Shown here: piece by piece, positions 1 to 8,639 of the stretch | How the letters are laid out: every line of letters starts with the position of its first letter | Numbering within the stretch: position 1 is the stretch's first letter | Assembly (NCBI GenBank): GCA_964506465.1 | Contig: CAZDLM010000007.1 | Span: forward strand, 15,861-79,860 | Direction: 5' to 3' | Length of the DNA: 64,000 nucleotides | DNA from: UBA6109 sp964506465 | GTDB taxonomy: Bacteria > Desulfobacterota > Syntrophia > Syntrophales > UBA6109 | Position numbers and translations under genes: made by a program | The notes under the pieces: model-generated | What the model was told of the DNA's origin: nothing | Seen by the model: the letters and a program-made list of their open reading frames with translations, nothing else | Databases searched by the model: none

Positions 1-1
1 G

Positions 2-61
2 GAAATCCGTTTTCATTTTGTGGACGAGATGATGGAAGTCCTGAAGATCGCTCTGGGCTGA
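2..61 (+). CDS. lon: C-terminal end of a probable Lon protease (partial)
   Basis: Only the last 19 residues are in the window, ending at the TGA at 59-61. The peptide begins EIRFHFVDEM and ends MEVLKIALG. From memory of the family it resembles the extreme C-terminus of ATP-dependent Lon proteases, where a 'hFVehMdeVL..AL' pattern closes the proteolytic domain. The fragment is too short for a firm assignment. A strong hairpin follows immediately, which supports this being a true gene end. Confidence 0.5.
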   Translation, partial: EIRFHFVDEMMEVLKIALG

Positions 62-72
62 ACGGTCGTTGA

Positions 73-118
73 ACGGACTGCGCTTCCCGCCCGACGGGCG
101 GGAAACGCAGTCCGTCTT
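73..118 (+). terminator. Intrinsic terminator after the lon-like gene
   Basis: An inverted repeat begins 12 bases after the stop codon. ACGGACTGCG (73-82) pairs with CGCAGTCCGT (106-115), and inside it TTCCCGCCC pairs with GGGCGGGAA around a GAC loop. The stem is about 19 bp with one mismatch, followed by CTTCTT. The T-run is weak but the stem is very stable. Confidence 0.75.
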
Positions 119-143
119 CTTAAGCATTCCGTGAAAAAGCTTC

Positions 144-200
144 TTGACAGAATTTACCGTCCGGCTTATTAACCGATCAGTTAAACTTACCGGTTGGTAA
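144..200 (+). promoter_or_regulatory. Promoter with overlapping TetR-type operators
   Basis: TTGACA (144-149) and TATTAA (167-172) are 17 bp apart and make a good sigma70-type promoter. Two inverted repeats overlap and follow it: TTAAC-N6-GTTAA (169-184) and TTACC-N4-GGTAA (187-200). Repressor binding there would block the promoter, so the TetR gene at 239 probably controls itself and the downstream efflux genes. The sequence is observed; the regulation is inferred. Confidence 0.6.
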
Positions 201-238
201 AATTACCACCGTATGCGGAACGAAGGAGCGGGTGCGGA

Positions 239-940
239 ATGGCCAGTGAAGCGGTAAAGGAAAAGGGGCAGGAAACGAGCCGGCATATTCTCGCAGTCGC
301 CAAGGAGGTCTTCTCGGAAGTCGGTTTCGACGGCGCTCACGTGGACGAGATCGCCCGGCGGGCCGGTGTGAACAAGGCGACGATCTACTACCATATCGGT
401 GACAAGGAGACCCTGTATGCCGAAGTGATTCACGGAGTCCTCGGCAACACGGCGGAGCGCATCTCCCTCGATATCCGTTCCGCAGGCTCGCCGGGCGAAA
501 AGCTTCGCGTCTTCATTCGCAATCTCGCCCGGACGATGGAAGAGAATCCCCAGCTTCCCCCCCTCATGCTGCGGGAAGTCGCCGGCGGCGGACGGAACCT
601 GCCCGATGTCGTGCCGCAGGATCTGGGCCGGATCATCGGCATGCTGACCGAGATCATGGAGGAGGGACGGAAGAAAGGCGTTTTCGTCCCGGCAACGCCT
701 TTCCTGGTCCATTTCATGGTGACCGGCGCCCTGCTCCTGTACAAGTCGAGTGCGCCGATCCGGGCAAGGCGAAAGGAATTCGCCGACGTGTTCCTGCCGA
801 TTGGCGAGGACGTCACCAAGGTCATGTCCGGCGAGATCGAAGAGCTGATCCTGAGAGCCCTGTCCGCGCAGCCGTCTCCCCAATCCGGAAGGGGAAAAAG
901 AACGGCGCCGCGCCGGACGAAGAACAAGGGGGCCATATGA
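239..940 (+). CDS. TetR/AcrR-family transcriptional repressor
   Basis: This is a 233-residue TetR-type regulator. An N-terminal helix-turn-helix includes 'VDEIARRAGVNKATIYYH', the typical recognition-helix region, and is followed by a variable all-helical ligand-binding domain. The ATG at 239 is preferred because AAGGAG lies 10 bases upstream; an in-frame TTG at 194 would add 15 residues inside the putative operator. The stop overlaps the next start (ATGA at 937-940), so it is translationally coupled to the TolC-like gene. The arrangement matches TetR regulators that control YbhGFSR-type exporters (CecR in E. coli). The inducing ligand is unknown, but probably a small hydrophobic toxicant exported by the operon. 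Confidence 0.88.
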   Translation: MASEAVKEKGQETSRHILAVAKEVFSEVGFDGAHVDEIARRAGVNKATIYYHIGDKETLYAEVIHGVLGNTAERISLDIRSAGSPGEKLRVFIRNLARTMEENPQLPPLMLREVAGGGRNLPDVVPQDLGRIIGMLTEIMEEGRKKGVFVPATPFLVHFMVTGALLLYKSSAPIRARRKEFADVFLPIGEDVTKVMSGEIEELILRALSAQPSPQSGRGKRTAPRRTKNKGAI

Positions 941-2283
941 AATACGCATCCTTCAGTCGCATGATTTTCGCTCTGGCATTGGCGCTTGCGGTTCTGCCGC
1001 ATCCTCTGCTGCAGGCGGCCGACGGAAAACCGCTCGGTCTTTCGGAGTGCATCCGCCAGGCGCTCGATCGAAGCGCCGTCCTCAAGGGTGCTCGCGAGGG
1101 GGTGAAGGGCGCCGAGGCCCAGCGGAAGGAGGCATTTACGGGATTCCTCCCGAAGCTCAGCACGTCCTACGGATACACCCGGCTCAACGAAGAGCCTTTT
1201 TTCAACTTCCCCGGCATGCCGCCTGCCTTCCCGGCCCAGCAGATCACGACGGGAACCAAGGACAACTACAACTGGGCGCTCGAGGCGCAGCAACCGGTCT
1301 TCGCGGGCGGACGCATCATGGCCAACTACGACGCCTCCCTCGTCGGAATCGAGGTATCCCGCACCGAGGAGCGCGCCGCGGTCCTGGACGTGATCCGCGA
1401 CGTCAAAGAGGCCTACTACGGCGTCCTCAAGGCCGAGCGTTATCTTGACGTGGCCCGGCAGTCCCGGGAGCGCCTGAAGGCCCATCATGAAACGGCGCGC
1501 GGTTTCTTCGACGTGGGCATGATCCCCAAGAGCGACCTCCTGTATGCGGAAGTGGAGCTCGCGAACGGGGAGCAGCTCCTGCTCCGGGCCGAAAACGGCC
1601 TCGAAATGGCCCGTTCGCGCTTCAATACGGTGCTGCGCCGCGGCCTCACGGAGCCGGTTCTCCTGGAAGACATCCTGTCGCCGGATCCTGCCCTGATATC
1701 GCTGGAGGACGCCCTCGCGGAAGGGATGCAGCAGCGGCCCGAGTTGAAGGCCGTGGAACTGCGCATCGAACAGCTTCGCAAGCAGACCAAGGCGCTCCGC
1801 AGCGAATATTACCCGCAGGTGACGGCGGTCGGCAACTACAGCCGTTACGGCGATACGCCCTCCGTCGGCGGGACCAAGTACAAGGACCAGGAAAACTGGT
1901 ACGGCATGCTGGTTGCGAACTGGACCTTCTGGGAGTGGGGCCGCACCAATGCACGCGTCGACGGCGGCCTCAGCCGCGAGCGGCAGACCGTCGAGGCGCA
2001 GGAGAATCTCAAGGACCAGGTCACCCTGGAGATCAAGAACGCGTGGCTCGCCACCGGGGAGATGATCCGCCGGATCGAGGTGACGCAGCAGGCCGTTGTC
2101 CAGGCGGAAGAGAATTACCGGATGAACGTGGAACGATACCGTGAACAGGTAGCGACATCCACGGAGGTCCTCGACGCCCAAACCCTGCTGACGAAGGCCA
2201 AGTCCGATTACGTCCAGGCCCTGGGAGACTACTCCATCTACCGGGCGCGGTTGGACCGGGCCATGGGAGTCCGCAAAGAATAG
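937..2283 (+). CDS. TolC-family outer membrane efflux protein
   Basis: The protein has 448 residues, the usual length for TolC/OprM-type outer membrane factors. An N-terminal signal peptide ('MIFALALALAVLPHPLLQAA') is followed by two repeats of long alpha-helical hairpins. Landmarks include 'LSECIRQALDRS' near the start and 'ATSTEVLDAQTLLTKAKSDY' near the end. Such proteins trimerise into a channel through the outer membrane and periplasm, docked to the HlyD-type adaptor encoded next. The start overlaps the TetR stop, so the two are in one transcript. About 175 bp, containing a dispersed repeat, separate it from the adaptor gene. Confidence 0.9.
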   Translation: MKYASFSRMIFALALALAVLPHPLLQAADGKPLGLSECIRQALDRSAVLKGAREGVKGAEAQRKEAFTGFLPKLSTSYGYTRLNEEPFFNFPGMPPAFPAQQITTGTKDNYNWALEAQQPVFAGGRIMANYDASLVGIEVSRTEERAAVLDVIRDVKEAYYGVLKAERYLDVARQSRERLKAHHETARGFFDVGMIPKSDLLYAEVELANGEQLLLRAENGLEMARSRFNTVLRRGLTEPVLLEDILSPDPALISLEDALAEGMQQRPELKAVELRIEQLRKQTKALRSEYYPQVTAVGNYSRYGDTPSVGGTKYKDQENWYGMLVANWTFWEWGRTNARVDGGLSRERQTVEAQENLKDQVTLEIKNAWLATGEMIRRIEVTQQAVVQAEENYRMNVERYREQVATSTEVLDAQTLLTKAKSDYVQALGDYSIYRARLDRAMGVRKE

Positions 2284-2291
2284 CGCCGGAC

Positions 2292-2409
2292 GGTCCCAAA
2301 ACGCCCATCTGCGGTGTTCCCCTTGTCCTTCACCGTTCGACGTACCTCCGGTACGCCTCACGGTTCGGGACTTCGGGGGCCTTGCCTATGGGCATTCTTG
2401 AACAGTCCG
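2292..2409 (+). repeat. Dispersed intergenic repeat, copy 1
   Basis: This segment is clearly related to 12055-12176, with long shared blocks such as CCTTCACCGTTCGACGTAC. Each copy has an internal imperfect palindrome around GTAC and ends near TTGAACAG. It lies between two genes of the efflux operon. The family is probably a small non-coding mobile or structural repeat; no coding capacity is seen. Confidence 0.7.
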
Positions 2410-2458
2410 GCAAGAGGATCTTTTCCGCAATTCACCGCAGGCCAAAGGGAGGGGGAAC

Positions 2459-3628
2459 GTGAAACGCAAGACCATCATCATCGTCTTCCTGAGTCTTCTC
2501 ATCGGCGTCGCCGTGCTCGTGTACGTGGGCCAGTGGAAGTCCAAGCAGGGAGAGAGTTACTACTCCGGCACGATCGAAGCGACGCAGTCCAATCTGGCTT
2601 TCCAGACGGGAGGCAAGGTCGTCGCCGTGCCGGCCCGCGAAGGCCAGAGGGTCGTGCGGGGAACCGTGCTGGCCGAACTGGACCGTCAGGAATTGCAGGC
2701 CCGTCTGGATCAAGCGCGGGCCAGCCTCGAGAGGGCCGTCAAGGGCAAGGAGCAGGCGGAGACGGTGTTGGCGTTGTACCGCCAGACCCTGCCGGCGGAA
2801 CTCGAACGGGCAGAGGCGTCCGTCCGGGCGCTGCGCTCGCAACTGGCCGAACTGCGCGCCGGGACCCGTCAGCAGGACCTGGAGCGGGCGCGCCAGGCGA
2901 TGCTGGCCGCCAAAGCGACCCTGGAAGACGCCACCAAGAACCGCGACCGATATGAAAACCTCTTCCGCAAGTCGGTCGTTTCCGAGCGGGAAGCGGATGC
3001 GGTACGGCTCCGGTACGAAACGGCGCTGCGGGAATTCGAACGCAGCCGCGAGGGCTACGAACTCGCCCGGGAGGGGTCCCGCAAGGAAACGATCCGCACG
3101 GCGGAAGCGCGCGTCGAGGAGGGAGAGGCCCTGGTGAGACAGGCCCGCAGCAACCTCCGCAAAATAGAAGCCGCGCAAAAAGACGCGGAGGCCGCTGCCT
3201 CCCAGGTGAAATTGGCGCAGGCGGCGATGGAGCAGGCGAAGATCCAATTCGACTACGGGCAGCTCAAGGCGCCCTACACCGGCATCATCACAAGCCGCAA
3301 TGTGGAACCTGGAGAGGTCGTCACTCCGGGCCGAGAGGTTCTCACACTGGCCGATCTGAGCTCCGTCGATCTCAAGATCTTCGTGGAGGAAACCCGCATC
3401 GGCCGCGTGAAACCGGGACAGGAAGCGGACGTCCGCGTCGACACCTTCCCCAAGAAAGTCTTCAAGGGGCGGGTGGCCTTTGTCTCTCCGGAAGGAGAAT
3501 TCACCCCCAAGATCATTCAAACCCACAAGGAGCGGGTCAAGCTCGTGTTCCTCGTCAAGGTGACCGTTCCCAACCCGGAACTGGAACTCAAGCCGGGGAT
3601 GCCGGCCGACGCCTGGCTGAAGGATTGA
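2459..3628 (+). CDS. HlyD-family periplasmic adaptor (membrane fusion protein)
   Basis: A 389-residue protein with a single N-terminal membrane anchor (residues about 5-24). Next come the first half of a biotinyl/lipoyl-like domain ('GTIEATQSNLAFQTGGKV'), a long coiled-coil hairpin rich in A, R, E and Q (about residues 75-260), the second lipoyl half ('LKAPYTGIITSRNVEPGEVV') and a beta-barrel domain. This is the YbhG/EmrA-like architecture linking the inner-membrane ABC transporter to the TolC-like channel. The start is GTG at 2459 after AAAGGGAGGGGG. The stop is six bases before the first ATPase gene. Confidence 0.9.
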   Translation: MKRKTIIIVFLSLLIGVAVLVYVGQWKSKQGESYYSGTIEATQSNLAFQTGGKVVAVPAREGQRVVRGTVLAELDRQELQARLDQARASLERAVKGKEQAETVLALYRQTLPAELERAEASVRALRSQLAELRAGTRQQDLERARQAMLAAKATLEDATKNRDRYENLFRKSVVSEREADAVRLRYETALREFERSREGYELAREGSRKETIRTAEARVEEGEALVRQARSNLRKIEAAQKDAEAAASQVKLAQAAMEQAKIQFDYGQLKAPYTGIITSRNVEPGEVVTPGREVLTLADLSSVDLKIFVEETRIGRVKPGQEADVRVDTFPKKVFKGRVAFVSPEGEFTPKIIQTHKERVKLVFLVKVTVPNPELELKPGMPADAWLKD

Positions 3629-3634
3629 ACCGCC

Positions 3635-4435
3635 ATGGAAACCGGCAAGGCAAAGGATAACGCCGAACGGACCGTACCCGACGGAGAATCCTTCATCTCC
3701 GTCGAGAACGTCTCCATGCGCTTTGGAGCGATCGCGGCCGTTCAGGACGTCAGTTTCAGCGCGGCCCGTGGAACGATTTTCGGTCTCGTCGGCTCTGACG
3801 GAGCGGGCAAATCGACCCTGCTGCGCATGATCGCGACGATGATCCGGCCCGCCTCGGGGAGCATCCGGATCGGCGGGCGCGACGTCGTCGCCGACCGCGC
3901 CGCCGTCAAGAACCTGATTGGATACATGCCCCAGCGCTTCGGCCTCTACCAGGATCTCACAGTGGAGGAAAACATCGATTTTTTTCTCAACGTCTTCGGC
4001 ATCCATGGCAAGGAACGGGCGCAGCGCAAGGAGCGGTACCTGGGCTTTTCCCATCTCCTGCCTTTTCGGGACCGCCCGGCGGGAAAACTTTCCGGCGGCA
4101 TGAAGCAGAAGCTGGGGCTTGCCTGCGTCCTCGTGCATGAACCCGCCGTCCTCATCCTGGACGAGCCGACCAACGGCGTCGACCCCGTCTCCCGCCGGGA
4201 ATTCTGGGAGATCCTCGGTGAAATGCGGGGTGGCGGCATGACGATCCTCGTTTCCACCGCTTATCTCGACGAAGGGGAGAAGTGCGACCGGCTTGCCCTC
4301 CTGCACCGGTCACGGCTGCTGGACGAGGCGGCGCCGGCCAAACTCCGGGGGAAATTTCCGTCTCTGGAGGAAGCGATGATCGACCGCCTGCAGGCTGCGG
4401 ACAAGGAGCTCGCTCGTGAGCCTTACCAACGGTGA
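3635..4435 (+). CDS. ABC transporter ATP-binding protein (first NBD, YbhF-like)
   Basis: A 266-residue nucleotide-binding domain with Walker A 'GSDGAGKST', an intact signature 'KLSGGMKQKL' and Walker B 'AVLILDEPTNGVDP'. The H-loop position reads 'VSTAYLDEGE', with Ala replacing the switch His. That substitution is known from the first NBD of YbhF/RbbA-type exporters. With the next gene it should form an asymmetric heterodimeric ATPase energising the two ABC-2 permeases. It is followed, with a 20-bp overlap, by the second ATPase. The likely role is export of drugs or toxic compounds. Confidence 0.9.
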   Translation: METGKAKDNAERTVPDGESFISVENVSMRFGAIAAVQDVSFSAARGTIFGLVGSDGAGKSTLLRMIATMIRPASGSIRIGGRDVVADRAAVKNLIGYMPQRFGLYQDLTVEENIDFFLNVFGIHGKERAQRKERYLGFSHLLPFRDRPAGKLSGGMKQKLGLACVLVHEPAVLILDEPTNGVDPVSRREFWEILGEMRGGGMTILVSTAYLDEGEKCDRLALLHRSRLLDEAAPAKLRGKFPSLEEAMIDRLQAADKELAREPYQR

Positions 4436-5177
4436 CGCAATCGTCGTCCGGAATCTCGTCAAGCGCTTCGGCGATTTTACGGCCGTCAACGCGGTCACAT
4501 TCTCCGTCCGGCGCGGCGAGATCTTCGGGTTTCTGGGCTCGAACGGCTCCGGAAAATCCACGACGATCCGCATGCTCTGCGGCATCCTGACGCCCACGTC
4601 GGGCGAAGGGACCGTGGCGGGTCATGACATCTTCACCGACCCGGAGGGCATCAAGTCGTCCATCGGCTATATGTCGCAGAAATTCTCGCTCTACGAAGAC
4701 CTCACCCCTTTCGAGAACCTTCGCTTTTACCTCGGCATCTACAGCGTGCCGGAAAATCTCTGGAAAGAACGGATCGACTGGGCCCTCGGCATGGCGCGCC
4801 TGCACGAGGTCCGCAACCGCCCGACGGGGGACCTGCCGCCCGGATGGAAACAGCGTCTCGCGCTGGGCTGCTCGCTCCTCCACAAACCGGACATCCTGTT
4901 TCTGGACGAGCCGACCTCCGGCGTCGATCCCGTCACCCGTCGCCATTTCTGGAGTTTCATCGCCGAACTCGCCGGGGGCGGCATCACGATCTTTGTGACC
5001 ACGCACTACATGGACGAGGCCGCCAACTGCCAGCGGATCGTCATGATCAACGAGGGAAAGATCGTCGCCGCAGGGAGTCCGGATGAGATCGTCGCGGCGG
5101 CCTGCCCGGGAAAAGACGACGCCGACCTCGACGACGCCTTCGTGAAACTCATGTCCGGGGGCGGCCCATGCAGATGA
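4416..5177 (+). CDS. ABC transporter ATP-binding protein (second NBD, YbhF-like)
   Basis: A 253-residue ATPase with Walker A 'GSNGSGKST', Walker B 'ILFLDEPTSGVDP' and an intact H-loop 'VTTHYMDEA'. The signature is degenerate ('DLPPGWKQRLAL' instead of LSGGQ), as in the second half of YbhF/RbbA proteins. The GTG start at 4416 lies inside the end of the previous gene, 8 bases after AAGGAG, so the two are coupled. In E. coli YbhF both NBDs are one polypeptide; here they are separate genes. Confidence 0.9.
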   Translation: MSLTNGDAIVVRNLVKRFGDFTAVNAVTFSVRRGEIFGFLGSNGSGKSTTIRMLCGILTPTSGEGTVAGHDIFTDPEGIKSSIGYMSQKFSLYEDLTPFENLRFYLGIYSVPENLWKERIDWALGMARLHEVRNRPTGDLPPGWKQRLALGCSLLHKPDILFLDEPTSGVDPVTRRHFWSFIAELAGGGITIFVTTHYMDEAANCQRIVMINEGKIVAAGSPDEIVAAACPGKDDADLDDAFVKLMSGGGPCR

Positions 5178-6301
5178 GAAACGTGGCGGCGATCGCCCGC
5201 AAGGAAGTCTATCACCTGATCCGCGATTTCCGCAGCCTGTTCCTGGCCTTCGCCATCCCGATCATCCTGATTCTCCTGTTCGGCTATGCGCTGAGCCTCG
5301 ATGTGGACAACGTCGAGGTCGCCGTCGTGGACCAGGACCGGACGGACCTGAGTCGCGACTTTCTGCAAAGCCTCGATGCCTCCCCCTATTTCCGGATCGT
5401 CGCCCATCCCCCCGACGCGAAGGCCGCCGGCGCAATGCTCGACCGGAGCGATGCGACCATGGCGGTCATCCTCCCGCCGGGATGGACGGACAAGATCCGG
5501 TCAGACCGGGAGGCGCCGCTCCAGGTCCTCCTGGATGGAAGCGATCCGAACTTCGCGAACATCTCCCGCGCCTACATGAACGCCTTCGCCGAGCGTTACA
5601 ACCGGAAGCTGCTCGAGTCGTTCCTCGACCGCCGGGGTCTGGAGCCCATGAATCCGCCCGTTGACGGGAGGATCCGGGTCTGGTTCAACGAAGACCTGGA
5701 AAGCCGGAACTTCATCGTCCCGGGAATCATCGCCCTCATCATCATGATCGTGGCGGCCATCCTCACCTCGCTGGTCATCGCCCGCGAGTACGAGAATGGG
5801 ACCATGGAAACGCTGCGCTCGCTCCCCATTTCGGCGGCGGATCTCCTCTTGGGTAAGTCGATCCCCTACTTCTTCATCGCCCTCACGGACGTGCTGATTG
5901 CGATCCTCATGGGCCAGGCGCTCTTCGGCGTAATCATGAAGTCCGGTTTCGGCCTCATGGTTGCCGCGTCCTCCATCTACATCGCCGTGGCCCTCGCGGT
6001 GGGTCTCCTCATCTCGACGGTCACCAAGTCGCAGCTCATCGCCAACCAGGGGGCAATCCTCATCACGTACCTACCGTCCCTGCTGCTGTCCAACTTCGTG
6101 TTCCCCATCGTCAACATGCCCAAGGTTCTGCAGCTCCTTACCTACATCGTGCCGGCCACCTACTACATCGACATCCTGGGCGGCATCTATCTGAAGAACC
6201 TCGGCTTCGTCGATCTCTGGCGCGATTTCGCCGTCCTCGGCTTCATGGTTTTCCTGCTGGGGGCGGTCAACGTCGTGCTGCTGAAGAAGGAGGGGCTGTG
6301 A
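5168..6301 (+). CDS. ABC-2 type transport permease (YbhS-like)
   Basis: The protein has 377 residues. One membrane segment near the N-terminus ('LFLAFAIPIILILLFGYAL') is followed by a large extracytoplasmic domain of about 150 residues and five more hydrophobic segments, the ABC2_membrane_3 layout. 'LVIAREYENGTMETLRSLP' is the conserved cytoplasmic coupling-helix region that meets the ATPases. The ATG overlaps the end of the second ATPase gene by 10 bp. It probably forms a heterodimer with the next permease. Confidence 0.9.
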   Translation: MQMRNVAAIARKEVYHLIRDFRSLFLAFAIPIILILLFGYALSLDVDNVEVAVVDQDRTDLSRDFLQSLDASPYFRIVAHPPDAKAAGAMLDRSDATMAVILPPGWTDKIRSDREAPLQVLLDGSDPNFANISRAYMNAFAERYNRKLLESFLDRRGLEPMNPPVDGRIRVWFNEDLESRNFIVPGIIALIIMIVAAILTSLVIAREYENGTMETLRSLPISAADLLLGKSIPYFFIALTDVLIAILMGQALFGVIMKSGFGLMVAASSIYIAVALAVGLLISTVTKSQLIANQGAILITYLPSLLLSNFVFPIVNMPKVLQLLTYIVPATYYIDILGGIYLKNLGFVDLWRDFAVLGFMVFLLGAVNVVLLKKEGL

Positions 6302-6302
6302 C

Positions 6303-7424
6303 ATGAACCGGCTCCGCATCCGCGAATTCGTCCGCAAGGAGTTCATCCAGCTTTTCCGGGATCCCAAGAGCCGCCGGGTCCTCATCGTCATGCCGATCAT
6401 CCAGATCCTTATCTTCGGCTACGTCGTCAACTACGACATCCGGGACATCCGCGTGGCGATGCTCGACCAGTCCCGCACCGCCGAGAGCCGCGAGTTGGCC
6501 CGGGCGCTGACCGGCAACGGCATCTTCCGCATCACGCACCCCGTCGACAACGAACGGCAGATGGAAGAGGCCCTGGTCCAGGGCAAGGTGGACATGGGCG
6601 TCAAGGTGCCGCCGGACTTCGCCCGCCGGATCCGGGAGCGCCGCACCGCCGACATCCAGATCCTCGCCGACGGCAGTATGAGCAACATGGCCTCCATCCG
6701 GATCGCCTACACGAGTTCCGTCCTGGACCGGCTGAACCGGCAACTGCTGGGGGAGCTGTACGCTCAGCGGCTGGACTACGGGCGGATCGACCTCCGCCTC
6801 CGCACCTGGTACAACCCCAATCTCGACAGCCAGAACTTCTTCGTCCCGGGCATTGTCGCCTTCATCGTCATGCTGATCTCGTTCCTCCTCACCTCCATCG
6901 CCATCATCAAGGAGAAGGAGGCCGGGACCATGGAGCAGCTCATCGTGACACCGCTGTCGGTCGTCGAGCTCATCGCCGCCAAGACGATCCCCTTCATCAT
7001 CATCTCCATCGTCCAGATGATCGCGGTCACGATCCTGTCCGTCTACTGGTTCGACATCCCCATGGCGGGCAGCGCCGCCTGCCTGCTCCTGGCGACGCTG
7101 GTCTTTCTCCTGAGCACCCTCGGTCTCGGTCTCTTCATCTCGACGGTGTCCTCGACTCAGCAGCAGGCGATGATGACGACGTTCTTCTTCATCCTGCCCA
7201 TCTTCATGTTGAGCGGCTTCGTTTTCCCCATCGCCAATATGCCCTTCGTCGTCCAGTTGTTGACATACCTCAATCCTTTGCGCTATTTTCTTGTCATCAT
7301 CCGCGGGGTCTTCCTCAAGGGGGTGGGCATGGAGATCCTCTGGCCGCAGTTTGCGGCGCTCGCGGTCCTCGGCATCGTGGTTTTCAGCGGCGCGATCGGG
7401 TTCTTCCGCAAGCGCCTCGACTAA
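6303..7424 (+). CDS. ABC-2 type transport permease (YbhR-like)
   Basis: A 373-residue paralogue of the preceding permease with the same topology: a membrane segment, a large periplasmic domain and five membrane segments. The coupling motif is 'IIKEKEAGTMEQLIVTPL'. It starts one base after the previous stop. It completes the exporter: TetR regulator, outer-membrane channel, adaptor, two ATPases, two permeases. A fragment of the dispersed repeat begins immediately after its stop and probably marks the operon end. Confidence 0.9.
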   Translation: MNRLRIREFVRKEFIQLFRDPKSRRVLIVMPIIQILIFGYVVNYDIRDIRVAMLDQSRTAESRELARALTGNGIFRITHPVDNERQMEEALVQGKVDMGVKVPPDFARRIRERRTADIQILADGSMSNMASIRIAYTSSVLDRLNRQLLGELYAQRLDYGRIDLRLRTWYNPNLDSQNFFVPGIVAFIVMLISFLLTSIAIIKEKEAGTMEQLIVTPLSVVELIAAKTIPFIIISIVQMIAVTILSVYWFDIPMAGSAACLLLATLVFLLSTLGLGLFISTVSSTQQQAMMTTFFFILPIFMLSGFVFPIANMPFVVQLLTYLNPLRYFLVIIRGVFLKGVGMEILWPQFAALAVLGIVVFSGAIGFFRKRLD

Positions 7425-7446
7425 CAGGCTGTTGAAAAACGCCCCC
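7425..7446 (+). repeat. Fragment of the dispersed repeat (left end)
   Basis: CAGGCTGTTGAAAAACGCCC matches the TCTGTTGAAAAACACCC left end of the copy at 12055. Only the end is recognisable here. Confidence 0.5.
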
Positions 7447-7484
7447 AAAAGTCGCTCTTGCAGAAGAGAGGAGCACCAACCTTC

Positions 7485-8474
7485 ATGCTCAAGATCCTCA
7501 CCGACGAAGCGGCGATCCGCGGCAGCTACCGCCGGTTCCTTCGCAGCCTCAAGGCCAGCCTCGACGAACGCATTGCCGTCGAGCTGAGCCATCCCGGCGC
7601 CAGTTTCCGCGCCCGGATCGCCTGGTCGAACCGCCTCGGAATCTGGATCTACACGAAGAAAACGGACGGCAAGTACTGGAACGCCTTCGGCGTCGGCCGG
7701 CCGCGGGCGAAAACAAGCGTTCCCATGACCTGCGAGGTGAACTTCCCGCTGCAGGGCATTGACCGCAGGATCGGCGGCGCTTTCGCCAAAGACGGCTCCG
7801 GACGGATCTTCGTGCTGCACCGGGGAAAGCTCGGCGGCGGGAGGCGGGGGGTTGGAAAATCCCTTTTCGAAGATTGCTACCGGGGAACCTGGGCCTTCGC
7901 CGACGACGGCGGCGTCGAAACGACGGCGGCCGTGATCGGATGCCTCAGCTCCCCGTCGTTTGCCCGACAGATGGCGCAGTTCGTCCGCAAAGTGGTCTAT
8001 CTGAAAGAGTCCGCCGCTCCGCCGGATCCGCAGATGGAACTCGGCCTGGGCGAGGTCCGGTTCCGGGAAGAGGAGTACGGCGAAAAGGAACCGGCTTGCG
8101 AAGCCGATCTAGCCGCTTCGTGCGAACGCTCCCTCATCGTGCGCGACCTGGCGGATGCGTTGAAGAGGCAGGGTTACAGGGCGGCGAACGACGACCGCTG
8201 GGATCTTTCCGCCGTCGACGGCCGCGGCGAGATTCGCGCCGGATTCGTGGTTGCAGATACCGCATCTCCCGCCGACATCCGGACGGCCGTGGGGCGCCTT
8301 GTGCTCGGAGGGGCCGATGCAGCGGCGCTGGGTCGATATCTTCTCCTTCCCGCCGGTACGCCGGGGGAACTCCAGGAAAGACTCCGCCTGCTGAATATCG
8401 AGATTCTCCACTTCCACCGACAAGACGACCGGACCGTCTTCGACGGCCGGGACTTTCCGCCCAGGCATTCCTGA
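7485..8474 (+). CDS. Hypothetical protein with a possible degenerate nuclease-like C-terminal domain
   Basis: The protein has 329 residues from the ATG at 7485, which has GAGGAG 11 bases upstream; a TTG at 7458 would add nine residues. I do not recognise the whole protein. The N-terminal about 170 residues contain 'RIFVLHRGKLGGGRRGVGKS', a basic Gly-rich stretch. The C-terminal about 110 residues follow a pattern I associate with PD-(D/E)XK-like modules: a 'WDLSAVDG' strand, then 'RTAVGRLVLGG', a strand 'GRYLLLPAGTPG' and 'LRLLNIEILHF'. The usual E-x-K after the Asp strand is replaced by 'RAGFVVAD', so it may be catalytically dead. It has no operon partner. Confidence 0.55.
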   Translation: MLKILTDEAAIRGSYRRFLRSLKASLDERIAVELSHPGASFRARIAWSNRLGIWIYTKKTDGKYWNAFGVGRPRAKTSVPMTCEVNFPLQGIDRRIGGAFAKDGSGRIFVLHRGKLGGGRRGVGKSLFEDCYRGTWAFADDGGVETTAAVIGCLSSPSFARQMAQFVRKVVYLKESAAPPDPQMELGLGEVRFREEEYGEKEPACEADLAASCERSLIVRDLADALKRQGYRAANDDRWDLSAVDGRGEIRAGFVVADTASPADIRTAVGRLVLGGADAAALGRYLLLPAGTPGELQERLRLLNIEILHFHRQDDRTVFDGRDFPPRHS

Positions 8475-8639
8475 GCCGGAGGCATCGGCCGCAGGATTCG
8501 CGCCTCTCCCATCACCCCTCTCCGCCGGCATCGCCGTTTCCGGGAGGGCATTTTTCAGCAAGGACGGAACCCGTTCCTGTGGCAGTTTCTCAAATCTCAA
8601 ACGGATTGTTGACAGAGTCTCATGAAATGGGAGGAAGCC

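Noticed and set aside
430..2361. Long antisense frames opposite the TetR/TolC, HlyD/ABC, permease and murJ genes
   Set aside because: They mirror GC-rich codons of well-supported genes, lack RBS and recognisable domains, and overlap several genes at once.
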